64,000 nt of DNA from Chitinophagaceae bacterium (GCA_016717285.1 JADKFU010000004.1:682001-746000), one strand, 5' to 3'. Positions 20,498 to 28,683 are shown, counted from the stretch's first letter. Notes: generated from the letters alone by a model not told the origin. Numbers and translations: made by a program.

Positions 20498-20821
20498 TTG
20501 AAAGGCTTAACCAATAATCTCCATGCTAAGGTTTCTCTTCTTTTAGGATTGATTGGTCTTTTGGGACTATTAACCCTGAATTTCTACTTAGCATCAGTTT
20601 ATGTTAATGCAGACGGTAAGACACAAGCCTTGTTTGGAATTATAGAATTAGAGAATGAGATTTATAAATACATAATAGGCATCGGGGTAACCATTGCGAT
20701 CGTGATGGATATCATAGCATACTTTAAAAAAGAATCTGGAAATTGGATCATGGCAGCGATGGTGACTTGCCTGATTACATTTATTTGCATATTCCTTAGT
20801 ATTTGGAAAGCGATGATTTGA
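20498..20821 (+). CDS. Small hypothetical membrane protein
   Basis: A 107-residue ORF beginning with TTG at 20498. It has three predicted membrane segments (about 12-34, 57-74 and 85-105) with short loops, and I recognise no family. Upstream is 268 bases of AT-rich DNA after the nadB start; downstream is degraded-looking sequence. The hydrophobic pattern makes it plausible as a gene even without a clear promoter or ribosome-binding site. Confidence 0.5.
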   Translation: MKGLTNNLHAKVSLLLGLIGLLGLLTLNFYLASVYVNADGKTQALFGIIELENEIYKYIIGIGVTIAIVMDIIAYFKKESGNWIMAAMVTCLITFICIFLSIWKAMI

Positions 20822-20892
20822 TAACCCTACAAGTCTGCTGTATTGAATTACCAGCAAACCAAGTCTTGACCTATCCTTTCCAAAATACCTAA

Positions 20893-20991
20893 AACAATTC
20901 GATTATAGCCACGCAATCTCCTTACTCCGCAGGCGATAAAAAATATTATGCGAAAGTGGGTGCTTATACCATCAGAACACAAATGCGATAG
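20893..20991 (+). pseudogene. Possible 3' remnant of a lost gene
   Basis: A 32-codon open stretch ending in TAG reads plausibly as protein (SPYSAGDKKYYAKVGAYTIR) but has a stop just upstream and no start. It may be the tail of a decayed gene in the accessory pocket. The evidence is only that the composition looks protein-like. Confidence 0.15.
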
Positions 20992-21016
20992 ATAGAAGAA
21001 ACGATAATCTATAAAA

Positions 21017-21640
21017 TCATGAATGGACCTCTTGAATTTCCTTTTTCAGATATTTAAGCGTTTCCTGCATCCACTTCATTGTATTTCCTGACAAGTCAAG
21101 AAATTGACCCTCTTTAATTCTCCATGCCATTGAAAAGTGAATATCTTTGAATTTGGAAGAAAATGAAAGTTCAGGTTTAACCTCAAAAGATTCTGTGGTC
21201 GTTGCAGTGAAAGCTTCATATGTATCAGGCGTTTTTTCAATCTCATCAATTAAGTGAAAATGCCAATGCGGTTGACCATGATTTTGGACTTTCAAGGAAT
21301 ATTCTGCACGAAAAATCATGGTAATTTGATCCTCTCTTTCTCCTAAGAAAAATCTTAAAGAAACATCATGTGGTTCTGCCTCTTTTGTTGATGAAAATTT
21401 CATAGTAACACCAATCCAATAAATCCATCGCTTATCGGTTTGCTGCTCAAACTTTTTAATGAAAAAGGGAACTATCCATTCAGCATTATTATATCTAAGA
21501 GCAAATTGCGAGTGAGCAATTGAATAAAAGTTGCCAGACGCCTCAAATTTTAATTCAGAAGAATCGTAAATATCCGACAAGATATTACGCAAAAATTTTT
21601 CAAACTCGGTTAATAAGAAGGTGGGATACCTATTAGCCAT
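21017..21640 (-). CDS. Unknown 207-residue protein coupled to the DNA methyltransferase
   Basis: I do not recognise this family. The start ATG (21638-21640) overlaps the end of the methyltransferase gene by 8 bases (ATGGCTAA), which indicates translational coupling and a joint function. The sequence looks like an alpha-beta fold: an N-terminal helix (LLTEFEKFLRNILSDIY), several beta strands, a histidine cluster HGQPHWHFHLID near residue 120, and a C-terminal helix (MKWMQETLKYLKKEI). No PD-(D/E)xK, HNH or GIY-YIG nuclease motif is visible. The paired histidines could bind metal. Context suggests the second component of a modification or restriction/defence unit; that is inference. Confidence 0.7.
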   Translation of the reverse strand: MANRYPTFLLTEFEKFLRNILSDIYDSSELKFEASGNFYSIAHSQFALRYNNAEWIVPFFIKKFEQQTDKRWIYWIGVTMKFSSTKEAEPHDVSLRFFLGEREDQITMIFRAEYSLKVQNHGQPHWHFHLIDEIEKTPDTYEAFTATTTESFEVKPELSFSSKFKDIHFSMAWRIKEGQFLDLSGNTMKWMQETLKYLKKEIQEVHS

Positions 21641-23990
21641 AGAAAACTTTATCTGTTAATTTTTCTAACCGACCACGTACATCATTTCCATAGTCTCCTA
21701 AAGAAAGCAATTTGCCAATATCTATAAGTTCACCTTTAACTTTTGGGTTAATCGAATTGTCAAAAAGATTTGGTAATGGCATGTCATTGATAAATTTAGA
21801 AGATAGATAGTAACTCCCACTCATAATTTGCTTCGAAACACCCTTTAATAGATCATTAACTATATTCATGGAAAGAACAGCAATATAGGCGTGTCCGATA
21901 TTTATTGATTGAGCGAGCTCTTTGGATAGCCAAGCATGACTTCGCTCTGCAACAAAGATACCCTCTACATCAAAAGCAAATGAACCAGCTAATCCAAATT
22001 CCTTTGATACAATTTTGGGAGAAGAATCCAATTGCCAATTTCGATGTTCACTTAACCGCCAGTAATTTAGAATAGATTTACGAGCACGCGTGGAAAGCCT
22101 GTCTACGTATTCTGAAAATTTTATACTATAAAAAGTGGGTACTGCACTTTTTAGTTCGTTTTCGTTTTTGATTGCGTTTTTTCCTTCCGCGTAAAAAATG
22201 TAAGCATTATCATTAAGAGAGCCAAAATGAATAGAATCATTAGTAATTACTGGACGAAAATATTTCTGTTCTCGCTTTAGCAGCGATTCGTAGAATATTT
22301 TATCGATAATAAATGCCTTATTTAGACCAGTCCTGACTCCTTGTTTTATTTCAAATAAATCTTTAACTTTTGGCATCCCATTTAGCTTTTCAATTAATTG
22401 GTATGCAGCAAAGTCTATCGGAGTCCAATTTTTGTTATTAAGTTGGGGTATATAATAAAAACTGAAATTATTCCCAGGTAAAATAAATGGTTGTGGCGCT
22501 GATAAAATTGAAGTAATTTTTCTTAGTTCCCTCAGTCCGGAAGCATAGCCATCTGGCGAATTATCACTCCACATCAATTGAATGGGTTTATCAGTGTTTA
22601 GTGAAGTGGATATTAAAATGGATGGCGCTGATATTGCTTCTTCAAATACAGAGTGGTCTCCTAATTTTCCTAAGAAATCGATATGCATTCGGACGGACAA
22701 TTCATTTCTTAATTTAATAAATGAATCGGCCTCTAAGATGGAGCTTGGTACAATACATCCTATCCGGCCACCGTAATTCAAACTATTTGCAGCCTTCCAT
22801 AAAAATGCACCGGCCATATTAGGTCGCCCTTTAAAATTATCTTGAAGTATTTCGATCACTGCTTCTTTCTCACTTTCTCCCATGTTTTCCCATGAAATAA
22901 AAGGTGGATTCATTAAGATAATATCGGAAGAAACGTCCCAAGAATCACTTTTAGTCAGGGCGTTTTTTTTGAATAGTTCAACTGTGATTCGAGATGGATT
23001 TATTGCAGCTTGCTTTTCAAAGCATATAGAAAAGTTAGCTAAGTCGATTGCCGCCTGTGAAATATCCCATCCAATTAGTTTTATCTTCCCGCTATATCCT
23101 GTTAAGTTTAGTTGACGCAATATTTCTTTTAGAAATTCTCCAGAGCCTACAGCGGGGTCAAGAATAGTTATTTGATGTTTTTCCTTTAATTCAAATCCTC
23201 TTAGCACCTCCTCCACGATTGATCTAACTATAGAAGTCGGAGTATAATGAGAACTAAATGTAGGAGAAAACTTATGTCCCTTGATAGCAGATGGCATAAA
23301 TTCCGGGAATTGTAGTTGTGATGGAAAAACAGATTCAAAATGTGCTTCTTGAAAAATTTGACCCGCAGCATGACGAAGTAAAATTTCAATCTTCGGTTTG
23401 ATTTTAAGAGAGGGTATCCCTTCATCTATTTGATCCATAATTTGGTTCCATATAGTCCTGTTTAGTTCTTTGGCACTACTTATAGCTTTATCACTTAATC
23501 CCCATTTCATTTTATTGATGTTAGTGAGAGAAGCATTATCCTCATAAGAGGCAAATACACACAAAAGAGCGTTCAATGATTCCTCTCCCTTTTTATCTCT
23601 AAGAGAAGCTCTGATTTGTCTATATAAGCTAAGCGATAAATTTATGCTGTCTTTAGTAGTATCTACCCTTTGTTTAGCGATGTAATCATTGAACGATTCA
23701 ATATCATTGACAACCCTGCTAACCTCTAACTCATCTGTCGCTGAAAATTTATCCCACCGAAAAAGTTTCAATTTACTCCCTTTGATGGAGATGTAGTGTC
23801 CAACATTAGCAGACCAAGCATATGAGCGACAGTTAATCGGGTCTTCTTCTGTATAATCAACGCAAAAATTTCCTCCTTTCCCATTCAATAAAACATATTT
23901 CTCGTGTTGATGTTTTTTTTGAAAAAGGGATTGAGGAAAATAGCCAAGCTTTTTCCTCCATGTATTTATATCTAACGAGAATTGGAACAT
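21633..23990 (-). CDS. N6-adenine DNA methyltransferase with target-recognition region
   Basis: The 785-residue protein has the class I SAM methyltransferase motifs in N6-adenine (gamma-type) order. SSHYTPTSIVRSIVEE comes near residue 248, motif I is ILDPAVGSGEFLKE (about 275), the acidic loop is LIGWDISQAAIDLA, and motif IV is the catalytic ILMNPPFISW (about 357). The C-terminal half (about 520-785) contains FEIKQGVRTGLNKAFII and SGSYYLSSKFINDMPLP, as in the target-recognition and TaqI/Eco57I-like C-terminal regions. The N-terminal 240 residues are helical and show no nuclease motif I can identify, so this may be a methylase-only enzyme, unlike the fused type IIG enzymes. It is coupled to the 207-residue gene downstream. 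The region is visibly more AT-rich than its flanks, consistent with transfer. Confidence 0.85.
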   Translation of the reverse strand: MFQFSLDINTWRKKLGYFPQSLFQKKHQHEKYVLLNGKGGNFCVDYTEEDPINCRSYAWSANVGHYISIKGSKLKLFRWDKFSATDELEVSRVVNDIESFNDYIAKQRVDTTKDSINLSLSLYRQIRASLRDKKGEESLNALLCVFASYEDNASLTNINKMKWGLSDKAISSAKELNRTIWNQIMDQIDEGIPSLKIKPKIEILLRHAAGQIFQEAHFESVFPSQLQFPEFMPSAIKGHKFSPTFSSHYTPTSIVRSIVEEVLRGFELKEKHQITILDPAVGSGEFLKEILRQLNLTGYSGKIKLIGWDISQAAIDLANFSICFEKQAAINPSRITVELFKKNALTKSDSWDVSSDIILMNPPFISWENMGESEKEAVIEILQDNFKGRPNMAGAFLWKAANSLNYGGRIGCIVPSSILEADSFIKLRNELSVRMHIDFLGKLGDHSVFEEAISAPSILISTSLNTDKPIQLMWSDNSPDGYASGLRELRKITSILSAPQPFILPGNNFSFYYIPQLNNKNWTPIDFAAYQLIEKLNGMPKVKDLFEIKQGVRTGLNKAFIIDKIFYESLLKREQKYFRPVITNDSIHFGSLNDNAYIFYAEGKNAIKNENELKSAVPTFYSIKFSEYVDRLSTRARKSILNYWRLSEHRNWQLDSSPKIVSKEFGLAGSFAFDVEGIFVAERSHAWLSKELAQSINIGHAYIAVLSMNIVNDLLKGVSKQIMSGSYYLSSKFINDMPLPNLFDNSINPKVKGELIDIGKLLSLGDYGNDVRGRLEKLTDKVFYG

Positions 23991-24018
23991 ACGGGTAAAA
24001 GATTAGTATTCAAGATTA

Positions 24019-24049
24019 TTTGGATAAAGGCAAAAAATTCCTATATTTG
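24019..24049 (+). promoter_or_regulatory. Strong Bacteroidota-type promoter for the candidate small RNA
   Basis: TTTG (24019-24022), a 19-base spacer, then TATATTTG (24042-24049): a full match to the phylum's TTTG/TAnnTTTG consensus. Transcription should start near 24056. It points away from the methyltransferase gene, whose start is 29 bases to the left. Confidence 0.75.
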
Positions 24050-24055
24050 CTTATT

Positions 24056-24183
24056 CTGGCAAAAAAGCAAAGGAAACTTGATAAGAAAAAGAAATAAAAG
24101 AGAATAGCGGGAACTATTCCCTTTTAACAAAAGTAAAAAAATATAGTAACAAAGGGCTGTAAGATTACAGCCCTTTGTTTTTA
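24056..24183 (+). ncRNA. Candidate structured small RNA of about 125 nt
   Basis: A near-consensus promoter at one end and a perfect intrinsic terminator at the other bracket about 125 bases that hold no ORF of note. Inside is a second hairpin: AAAAG (24096-24100) and GAATAG (24102-24107) pair with CTATTC (24114-24119) and CTTTT (24121-24125) around the loop CGGGAA, with one A/C mismatch. The stretches between are A-rich and unpaired. I do not recognise it as 6S, tmRNA, SRP RNA or RNase P. Its divergent position next to the DNA methyltransferase suggests either a regulator or a component of that locus; both are inference. Confidence 0.55.
24148..24183 (+). terminator. Perfect intrinsic terminator of the candidate small RNA
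   Basis: CAAAGGGCTGTAA (24150-24162) pairs with TTACAGCCCTTTG (24165-24177), 13 bp without mismatch, followed by a T5 run. The plus-strand T-run fits termination of a transcript coming from the promoter at 24019. Confidence 0.85.
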
Positions 24184-24223
24184 TAGTATTGGGCTAAATA
24201 TTTTTAGCATTTTCGACGAAATA

Positions 24224-24255
24224 TTTGTTTTCCAATGTTTGACGTTGTATATTTG
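24224..24255 (+). promoter_or_regulatory. Promoter of the ribbon-helix-helix gene
   Basis: TTTG (24224-24227), 20 bases, TATATTTG (24248-24255). The predicted start site near 24262 leaves about 12 bases before the ATG at 24274, which supports that start over the upstream in-frame codons. Confidence 0.75.
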
Positions 24256-24273
24256 TTGTCTAACATTGTAAAC

Positions 24274-24417
24274 ATGGAAACAACCTTAGCTATTAGAATC
24301 TCAAACGATCTAAAAAAATCTCTCCAAAAATTAGCCGTTTCAGACCATAGAAAGTTAAGTGATTATGTAAGAATACAACTTGAAAGACTTGTTGAATCTC
24401 AAAAAGGGAAGAAATGA
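24274..24417 (+). CDS. Small ribbon-helix-helix DNA-binding protein
   Basis: A 47-residue protein, METTLAIRISNDLKKSLQ and onward. A short beta strand (TLAIRIS) and two helices (NDLKKSLQKLAVSD, LSDYVRIQLERLVE) make the Arc/CopG/MetJ-type ribbon-helix-helix fold, which dimerises to bind operator DNA. Such proteins are often antitoxins or plasmid/mobile-element repressors. The stop overlaps the ATG of a following reading frame (ATGA), as in toxin-antitoxin operons, but that second frame looks truncated. Confidence 0.7.
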   Translation: METTLAIRISNDLKKSLQKLAVSDHRKLSDYVRIQLERLVESQKGKK

Positions 24418-24590
24418 AAGATACAATTACAATAGCACAGTTTAGGGAACGGTTCCCGCAGATGAAGCTTGCTTCAGATATTCATACCGCAAACGTCCTA
24501 CTGAGATGTTCGATATTCTTTTGGAGAAACTCGTTTAGAACGCTCTCCCTTCGCTATTCTTTCGAAATCTTCTTTGTGATTAGGATTTAA
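24414..24590 (+). CDS. Possible truncated ORF after the ribbon-helix-helix gene
   Basis: An ATGA overlap with the previous gene starts a 58-codon frame beginning MKDTITIAQFRERFPQM, which reads like a genuine N-terminus. From about codon 30 it runs antisense through the 59-residue gene on the other strand and reads like noise. It could be the stump of a gene cut off by a deletion or insertion at this point. Coding status is uncertain. Confidence 0.25.
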   Translation: MKDTITIAQFRERFPQMKLASDIHTANVLLRCSIFFWRNSFRTLSLRYSFEIFFVIRI

Positions 24591-24677
24591 TTCCTTCCCA
24601 TTAATATATTTTTCATAGCCCTCGGTAAGTTCTTCAATTGACTTCCTTACCTGTTTTCGTTTTACCTTTTTGGTCAT
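24498..24677 (-). CDS. Small basic hypothetical protein of 59 residues
   Basis: This short ORF (MTKKVKRKQVRKSIEELTEG, then YEKYINGKELNPNHKEDFER, ending YRTSQ) has the charged, helical composition of small Bacteroidota proteins from accessory regions. A box TAACTTTG matching TAnnTTTG lies 5 bases before the ATG, so the transcript would be almost leaderless. I do not recognise the family. A role in a toxin-antitoxin or defence locus is possible but unproven. Confidence 0.5.
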   Translation of the reverse strand: MTKKVKRKQVRKSIEELTEGYEKYINGKELNPNHKEDFERIAKGERSKRVSPKEYRTSQ

Positions 24678-24681
24678 ATCC

Positions 24682-24689
24682 CAAAGTTA
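24682..24689 (-). promoter_or_regulatory. -10 type box of the 59-residue gene
   Basis: On the minus strand this reads TAACTTTG, a full TAnnTTTG match, 4 bases from the start codon. No clear -33 TTG is present. Confidence 0.45.
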
Positions 24690-24883
24690 TACCGAAATAT
24701 ACAATTTGTTTAAAAAATAAACGAAATGGCTATTTTTTATGAGGGCTAAAACTCACTCAATCACTTATGTATTATTTCTAATTTTACTTCTCTGCACTTG
24801 TGTCCTGATGGGATAAGCGTGCGAAAGTGACCTTCATTATCAACAGGTTATGCAGCCGCCTTCAAAAATTTCTCCCCTTTTCC

Positions 24884-24913
24884 TTGTTTCTCTCACTTAA
24901 CCACCTACCTTTG
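24884..24913 (+). promoter_or_regulatory. Promoter of the rplM operon
   Basis: TTG (24884-24886), a 19-base spacer, then TACCTTTG (24906-24913). The predicted start near 24920 leaves a leader of about 30 bases before rplM. It is the only strong promoter visible for rplM-rpsI-rpsB-tsf. Confidence 0.7.
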
Positions 24914-24950
24914 CGATCCCAATTTTTAACCCGCATAAAAACCTGACTCT

Positions 24951-25389
24951 GTGAATACGTTAAGTTACCGTACCAAACATGCCAACGATCAAACCGTGAA
25001 GCACGATTGGATCCTGATTGATGCCAATGGCCAGACACTCGGCCGCGTATCCACCAAGATCGCCTCTTTATTAATTGGCAAACACAAGCCCTACTTCACT
25101 ACGCACGTGGATTGTGGCGATCACGTAGTAGTGATCAATGCAGAAAAAGTTCGCCTTACCGGCAAAAAGATGACTGATAAGGTGCTTGTTACCTATACCG
25201 GTTATCCTGGTGGAAAAAGAGAAACAACACCTGAACAATTACTGGTTAAAACCTACTTACCTGCTCGAGGAAGCTGTTCGCGGCATGCTGCCAAAAACGC
25301 GTCTCGGTCGCGCCATGTTTAGCAAACTGCATGTGTTTGCCGGTGAAAAACATGACCACGAAGCACTAAAACCCAAGCTTTCTAAATAA
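24951..25389 (+). CDS. rplM: 50S ribosomal protein L13 (frameshifted in this assembly)
   Basis: L13 is an early-assembly protein of the large ribosomal subunit. It starts with GTG (MNTLSYRTKHAND) and continues through DWILIDANGQTLGRVSTKIA and HVDCGDHVVVINAEKV as expected. After PEQLLVK the frame breaks at the A4 run 25248-25251; the sequence resumes in another frame as PTYLLEEAVRGMLPKTRLGR and ends HVFAGEKHDHEALKPKLSK. Either two A's are missing (giving VKKPTYLL) or one is extra (VKPTYLL). The corrected length is 145-146 residues, normal for the family. An essential gene in a live operon is unlikely to be truly broken. Confidence 0.92.
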
Positions 25390-25425
25390 TTCCCATTCTC
25401 ACTCATCAATAATCATTCATACAAA

Positions 25426-25816
25426 GTGGAAAAAATTAACTCCATAGGCAGAAGAAAAGAAGCGTCGGCCCGCGTGTACATCATGCCCGCTACCGGTGAT
25501 TCTAAAATTGTGGTGAACGGTAAAGATTATACCGACTATTTCCCGCAACGCATCTTTCAGCAGGTTGTAGAACAGCCCTTCAAATTGCTTGACCTTAACG
25601 GCAAGTACGATGTAATTGTAAATGTTGCCGGCGGTGGTGTTAAAGGCCAGGCCGAAGCCATTCGCCTTGGCATCTCCCGATCGCTGGTTAAAATAAATCC
25701 TGAATACAAGGCGACACTGAAACCATTGAAATTGCTAACACGCGATCCGAGAGCTGTGGAACGCAAAAGCCGGGACGCAAAAGGCCCGCAAACGCTTCCA
25801 GTTCAGCAAACGTTAA
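25426..25816 (+). CDS. rpsI: 30S ribosomal protein S9 (two frameshift errors)
   Basis: S9 binds the small-subunit head, and its C-terminal tail reaches the P-site tRNA. The start is GTG (MEKINSIGRRKEASARVYI). The body carries KIVVNGKDYTDYFP and the GGGVKGQAEAIRLGISR core. Near the end, two A4 runs (25765-25768 and 25779-25782) must each be A5. With both corrected the C-terminus reads ERKKPGRKKARKRFQFSKR then TAA at 25814, the universal S9 tail, and the protein is 130 residues. Without correction the frame runs on to 25869 and loses the tail. It follows rplM by 36 bases. Confidence 0.93.
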
Positions 25817-25849
25817 TCTCATCACCGTACAAAATTCCGAATCCGCATC

Positions 25850-26781
25850 ATGGAACAAATTCAATATAAACAATTGCTTGAAGCAGGTGTACACTTTGGT
25901 CACCTGAAGAAAAAATGGAACCCTAAGATGATGCCCTACATTTTTATGGAGCGCAAAGGGATTCATATCATCGACCTGAATAAAACACTCGAATCGCTGG
26001 AAGAAACAGCAGCGGCCATGCGTCAGATTGCCCGCAGCGGTAAGAAAATTCTTTTTGTTGCCACTAAAAGCAGGCAAAGGAAATTGTAGCCGAAGCAGCA
26101 CAGCGCGCCGGAATGCCTTATGTAACGGAACGTTGGTTGGGAGGAATGTTGACCAATTTTTCCACGATCCGCAAATCTATCAAGAAGATGCAGGGCATCG
26201 AAAAGATGCTGACGGATGGCACACTGGAAAATATCACTAAGAAAGAACGCCTCCGTTTGATGCGCGATAAAGCCAAGCTGGAAAAAGTGCTCGGTGGTAT
26301 CGCCGGCCTCAACCGTTTGCCTGCTGCCATCTACCTTGTAGATATCATGCACGAACATATCTCTCTGGCTGAAGCCAAGAAGCTTAATATTCAAACCATC
26401 GGAATGGTAGACACCAACAGCGATCCTACGCAGGTTGACTTTGCTATTCCCGCCAATGACGATGCTACCAAATCCATCGCCATTGTAACCAATTATCTCA
26501 CCCAGGCGCTTATCGAAGGATTGGAAGAACGCCAGAAGGACAAAGAAGCACTTGACGCTGCACAAGATGACGACGAGAGTGCAGAATTGAGACGCGAATT
26601 TAACATGGGTGAAGATGAGGAAGAACGCGAAAAACGTGGTGGACCGAAGAAAGGTGGTAGAACTGCCGGTGGTGGTGGTGGAGGAAGGACTCCGGCAGGA
26701 GGAAAAACTCCCGCAGGTGGTCCGAATCGCCGTCGTGGTCCGGCACGTCCTGCTCAGCGACCACAGCAGCGGCCGAAGTAA
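25850..26781 (+). CDS. rpsB: 30S ribosomal protein S2 with long Gly/Arg/Pro tail (one frameshift error)
   Basis: S2 completes the small subunit near the bS1 site. MEQIQYKQLLEAGVHFGHLK and KWNPKMMPYIF are typical. The frame breaks at the A4 run 26066-26069; with A5 it reads VATKKQAKEIVAEAAQRAG and joins MPYVTERWLGGMLTNFSTI. The domain continues through VDIMHEHISLAEAKKL, GMVDTNSDPTQVDFAIPAND and SIAIVTNYL. After about residue 230 comes an acidic stretch (DDDESAEL, GEDEEEREK) and then roughly 45 residues of Gly, Arg, Pro and Lys (GGRTAGGGGGGR, PAQRPQQRPK). The corrected length is 310 residues, well above the usual 240-280. It lies 33 bases after rpsI. Confidence 0.93.
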
Positions 26782-26928
26782 ATAACCGGAAGGAGCATTT
26801 CTTCCTTCATCAAAACAAACCAATCGGGAAAGGATCAGCGGCTCAACATTCAGTTGCTGGTGAGATGGAACGAACACCTTATTGGTGGGAACCGAAACAA
26901 TTTTTAATCATCAATTCAATTAAAAAAA

Positions 26929-27765
26929 ATGGTAGAAATAAAAGCAGCAGACGTAAACAAACTTCGTCAGCAAACCGGTGCAGGACTGATGGATTGTAAG
27001 AAAGCACTTGTAGAATCTGAAGGTGATTTTGAAAAAGCCATCGATTATCTCCGTAAGAAAGGACAGAAGGTTTCAGCCCTTCGTTCTGACCGCGAAGCAA
27101 AAGAAGGCGTAGTGATCGCGATCGCGAATGGCTCCATGACACAAGGCGTTGTGCTGAACCTGAGTTGCGAAACTGATTTTGTAGCCAAGAATGAAGATTT
27201 CATGGCATTTGCAAGAGCCGCCGCGCAACTTGCATTGGATAACGGTATTGAATCCGCAGAGCAAATAGCCTCGCTTCCTTACCAGGGTGTTACCATCGGC
27301 GAAAAGGTAATTGAAATGGTAGGCAAGATTGGTGAGAAGATTGAAGTGCGTCGTGTAGAACGCCTGGAAGGTGAGTGCGTCGTTCCCTACATTCATTCTA
27401 ATTATAAATTGGGTGTTTTGGTTGCTTTCAACCAGCCTGCTTCCGATGCTGTAACAGCTATTGGAAAAGATCTTGCGATGCAGGTTGCGGCCATGAATCC
27501 TGTTTCGGTAGATCAAACTACGGTGCCACAAAATGTAGTCGATCGCGAGTTGGACATTGCGCGTGAAAAAGCAAAAGCAGACGGCAAGCCTGATGCAATG
27601 ATAGATAAAATAGCAGCTGGCGCTTTACAGAAATATTTTAAAGAGAACACACTGCTGAGCCAGGAATTTGTGAAGGATAATAAAAAGACCGTGACGGATG
27701 TGCTCAAAGGAATTGATAAAGAACTGAGAGTAATAGCCTTTAAGCGGGTGTCGCTTTCGAACTAA
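26929..27765 (+). CDS. tsf: Translation elongation factor Ts
   Basis: EF-Ts is the guanine-nucleotide exchange factor for EF-Tu. The 278-residue protein carries both signatures, LRQQTGAGLMDCKKAL in the N-terminal UBA-like domain and LSCETDFVAKN at the start of the core, and ends with the expected helices. The gene is intact, unlike its neighbours. It follows rpsB by 147 bases, in the usual rpsB-tsf order, and ends at a strong terminator, closing the rplM operon. Confidence 0.96.
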   Translation: MVEIKAADVNKLRQQTGAGLMDCKKALVESEGDFEKAIDYLRKKGQKVSALRSDREAKEGVVIAIANGSMTQGVVLNLSCETDFVAKNEDFMAFARAAAQLALDNGIESAEQIASLPYQGVTIGEKVIEMVGKIGEKIEVRRVERLEGECVVPYIHSNYKLGVLVAFNQPASDAVTAIGKDLAMQVAAMNPVSVDQTTVPQNVVDRELDIAREKAKADGKPDAMIDKIAAGALQKYFKENTLLSQEFVKDNKKTVTDVLKGIDKELRVIAFKRVSLSN

Positions 27766-27770
27766 AAAAG

Positions 27771-27802
27771 AAAAGGAGAGAAATTCATTCTCTCCTTTTT
27801 TT
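27771..27802 (+). terminator. Intrinsic terminator of the rplM-rpsI-rpsB-tsf operon
   Basis: AAAAGGAGAGAA (27771-27782) pairs with TTCTCTCCTTTT (27788-27799) around ATTCA, with a T-run to 27802, beginning 6 bases after the tsf stop. Confidence 0.9.
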
Positions 27803-27976
27803 ATGTTTGTATGTTTCAATTAAAACGAAAATTGAAAATTGCGACTTCCCTTGATACAGATAAGATTAAAACCGACCACTACATTTTCTTGAATTACCGG
27901 TTTCGGTTTCAATCAGTAAAATGAATGAGCACCTGCTTTCCATTCCCTTATTATTTTGCTTTCAAGCCACCACCAC

Positions 27977-28683
27977 ATGAATAAATTTAAACGCATCATG
28001 CTCAAACTGTCCGGCGAATCGCTGATGGGCAAACAGGAATTCGGAATTGATCCAGACATGACTAACCTCTATGCGCGGGAAATAAAATCGGCTGTAGATG
28101 CGGGAGTACAGGTGGCCATTGTAATTGGCGGCGGAAATATTTACCGTGGCATGGATGCAGAGGAAGCTGGCATTGAGCGCGCGCAGGGCGATTATATGGG
28201 AATGCTTGCTACTGTAATGAATGGAATGGCTTTACAAAGTGTGCTGGAAAAATATGGTATCAATACACGCCTGATGTCAGCTATAAAGATGGAGCAGATC
28301 TGCGAGCCTTACATTCGTCGCCGGGCCATGCGACATCTTGAAAAAGGAAGAGTGGTAATTTTGGTGCAGGTACAGGAAACCCCTTTTTCACAACCGATAC
28401 CGCCGCTTCACTGCGCGCTATTGAAACCGGTGCCGATGTATTGTTAAAAGGAACACGTGTGGATGGAATTTATACGGCTGATCCCGAGAAAGATCCCACC
28501 GCTACCAAATATGACACGCTAACTTTCAATGAAGCATATGAAAGAAAACTCAGCGTGATGGACATGACAGCGTTTACGCTTTGTCGGGAAAACAATTTGC
28601 CCATAATTGTATTTGATGTGAATACGCCGGGAAATTTACTGCGGTTGCTGCAGGGTGAGCAAATTGGAACGAGGGTTTCTTAA
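27977..28683 (+). CDS. pyrH: UMP kinase (frameshifted in this assembly)
   Basis: PyrH phosphorylates UMP to UDP in pyrimidine nucleotide synthesis. The start is ATG at 27977 (MNKFKRIMLKLSGESLMGKQ), not the in-frame TTG further up. IGGGNIYRGM and RRAMRHLEKGRVVI are typical. The frame breaks at the T4 run 28359-28362; with T5 it reads VVIFGAGTGNPFFTTDTAAS, continues to GADVLLKGTRVDGIYTADP and ends normally, giving 235 residues. A weak promoter box TTATTTTG (27951-27958, 7 of 8 bases) lies upstream, in line with separate transcription after the tsf terminator. No frr follows, though it often does in other bacteria. Confidence 0.93.

Noticed and set aside
25426..25869. A 147-residue S9 with an extended, different C-terminus
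   Set aside because: The extra tail exists only because two A-runs are one base short; the corrected frame gives the universal S9 ending and a stop at 25814.
26023..26877. A 284-codon open frame on the minus strand across rpsB
   Set aside because: It is antisense to a conserved ribosomal gene, has no family character, and is a shadow of rpsB codon usage.
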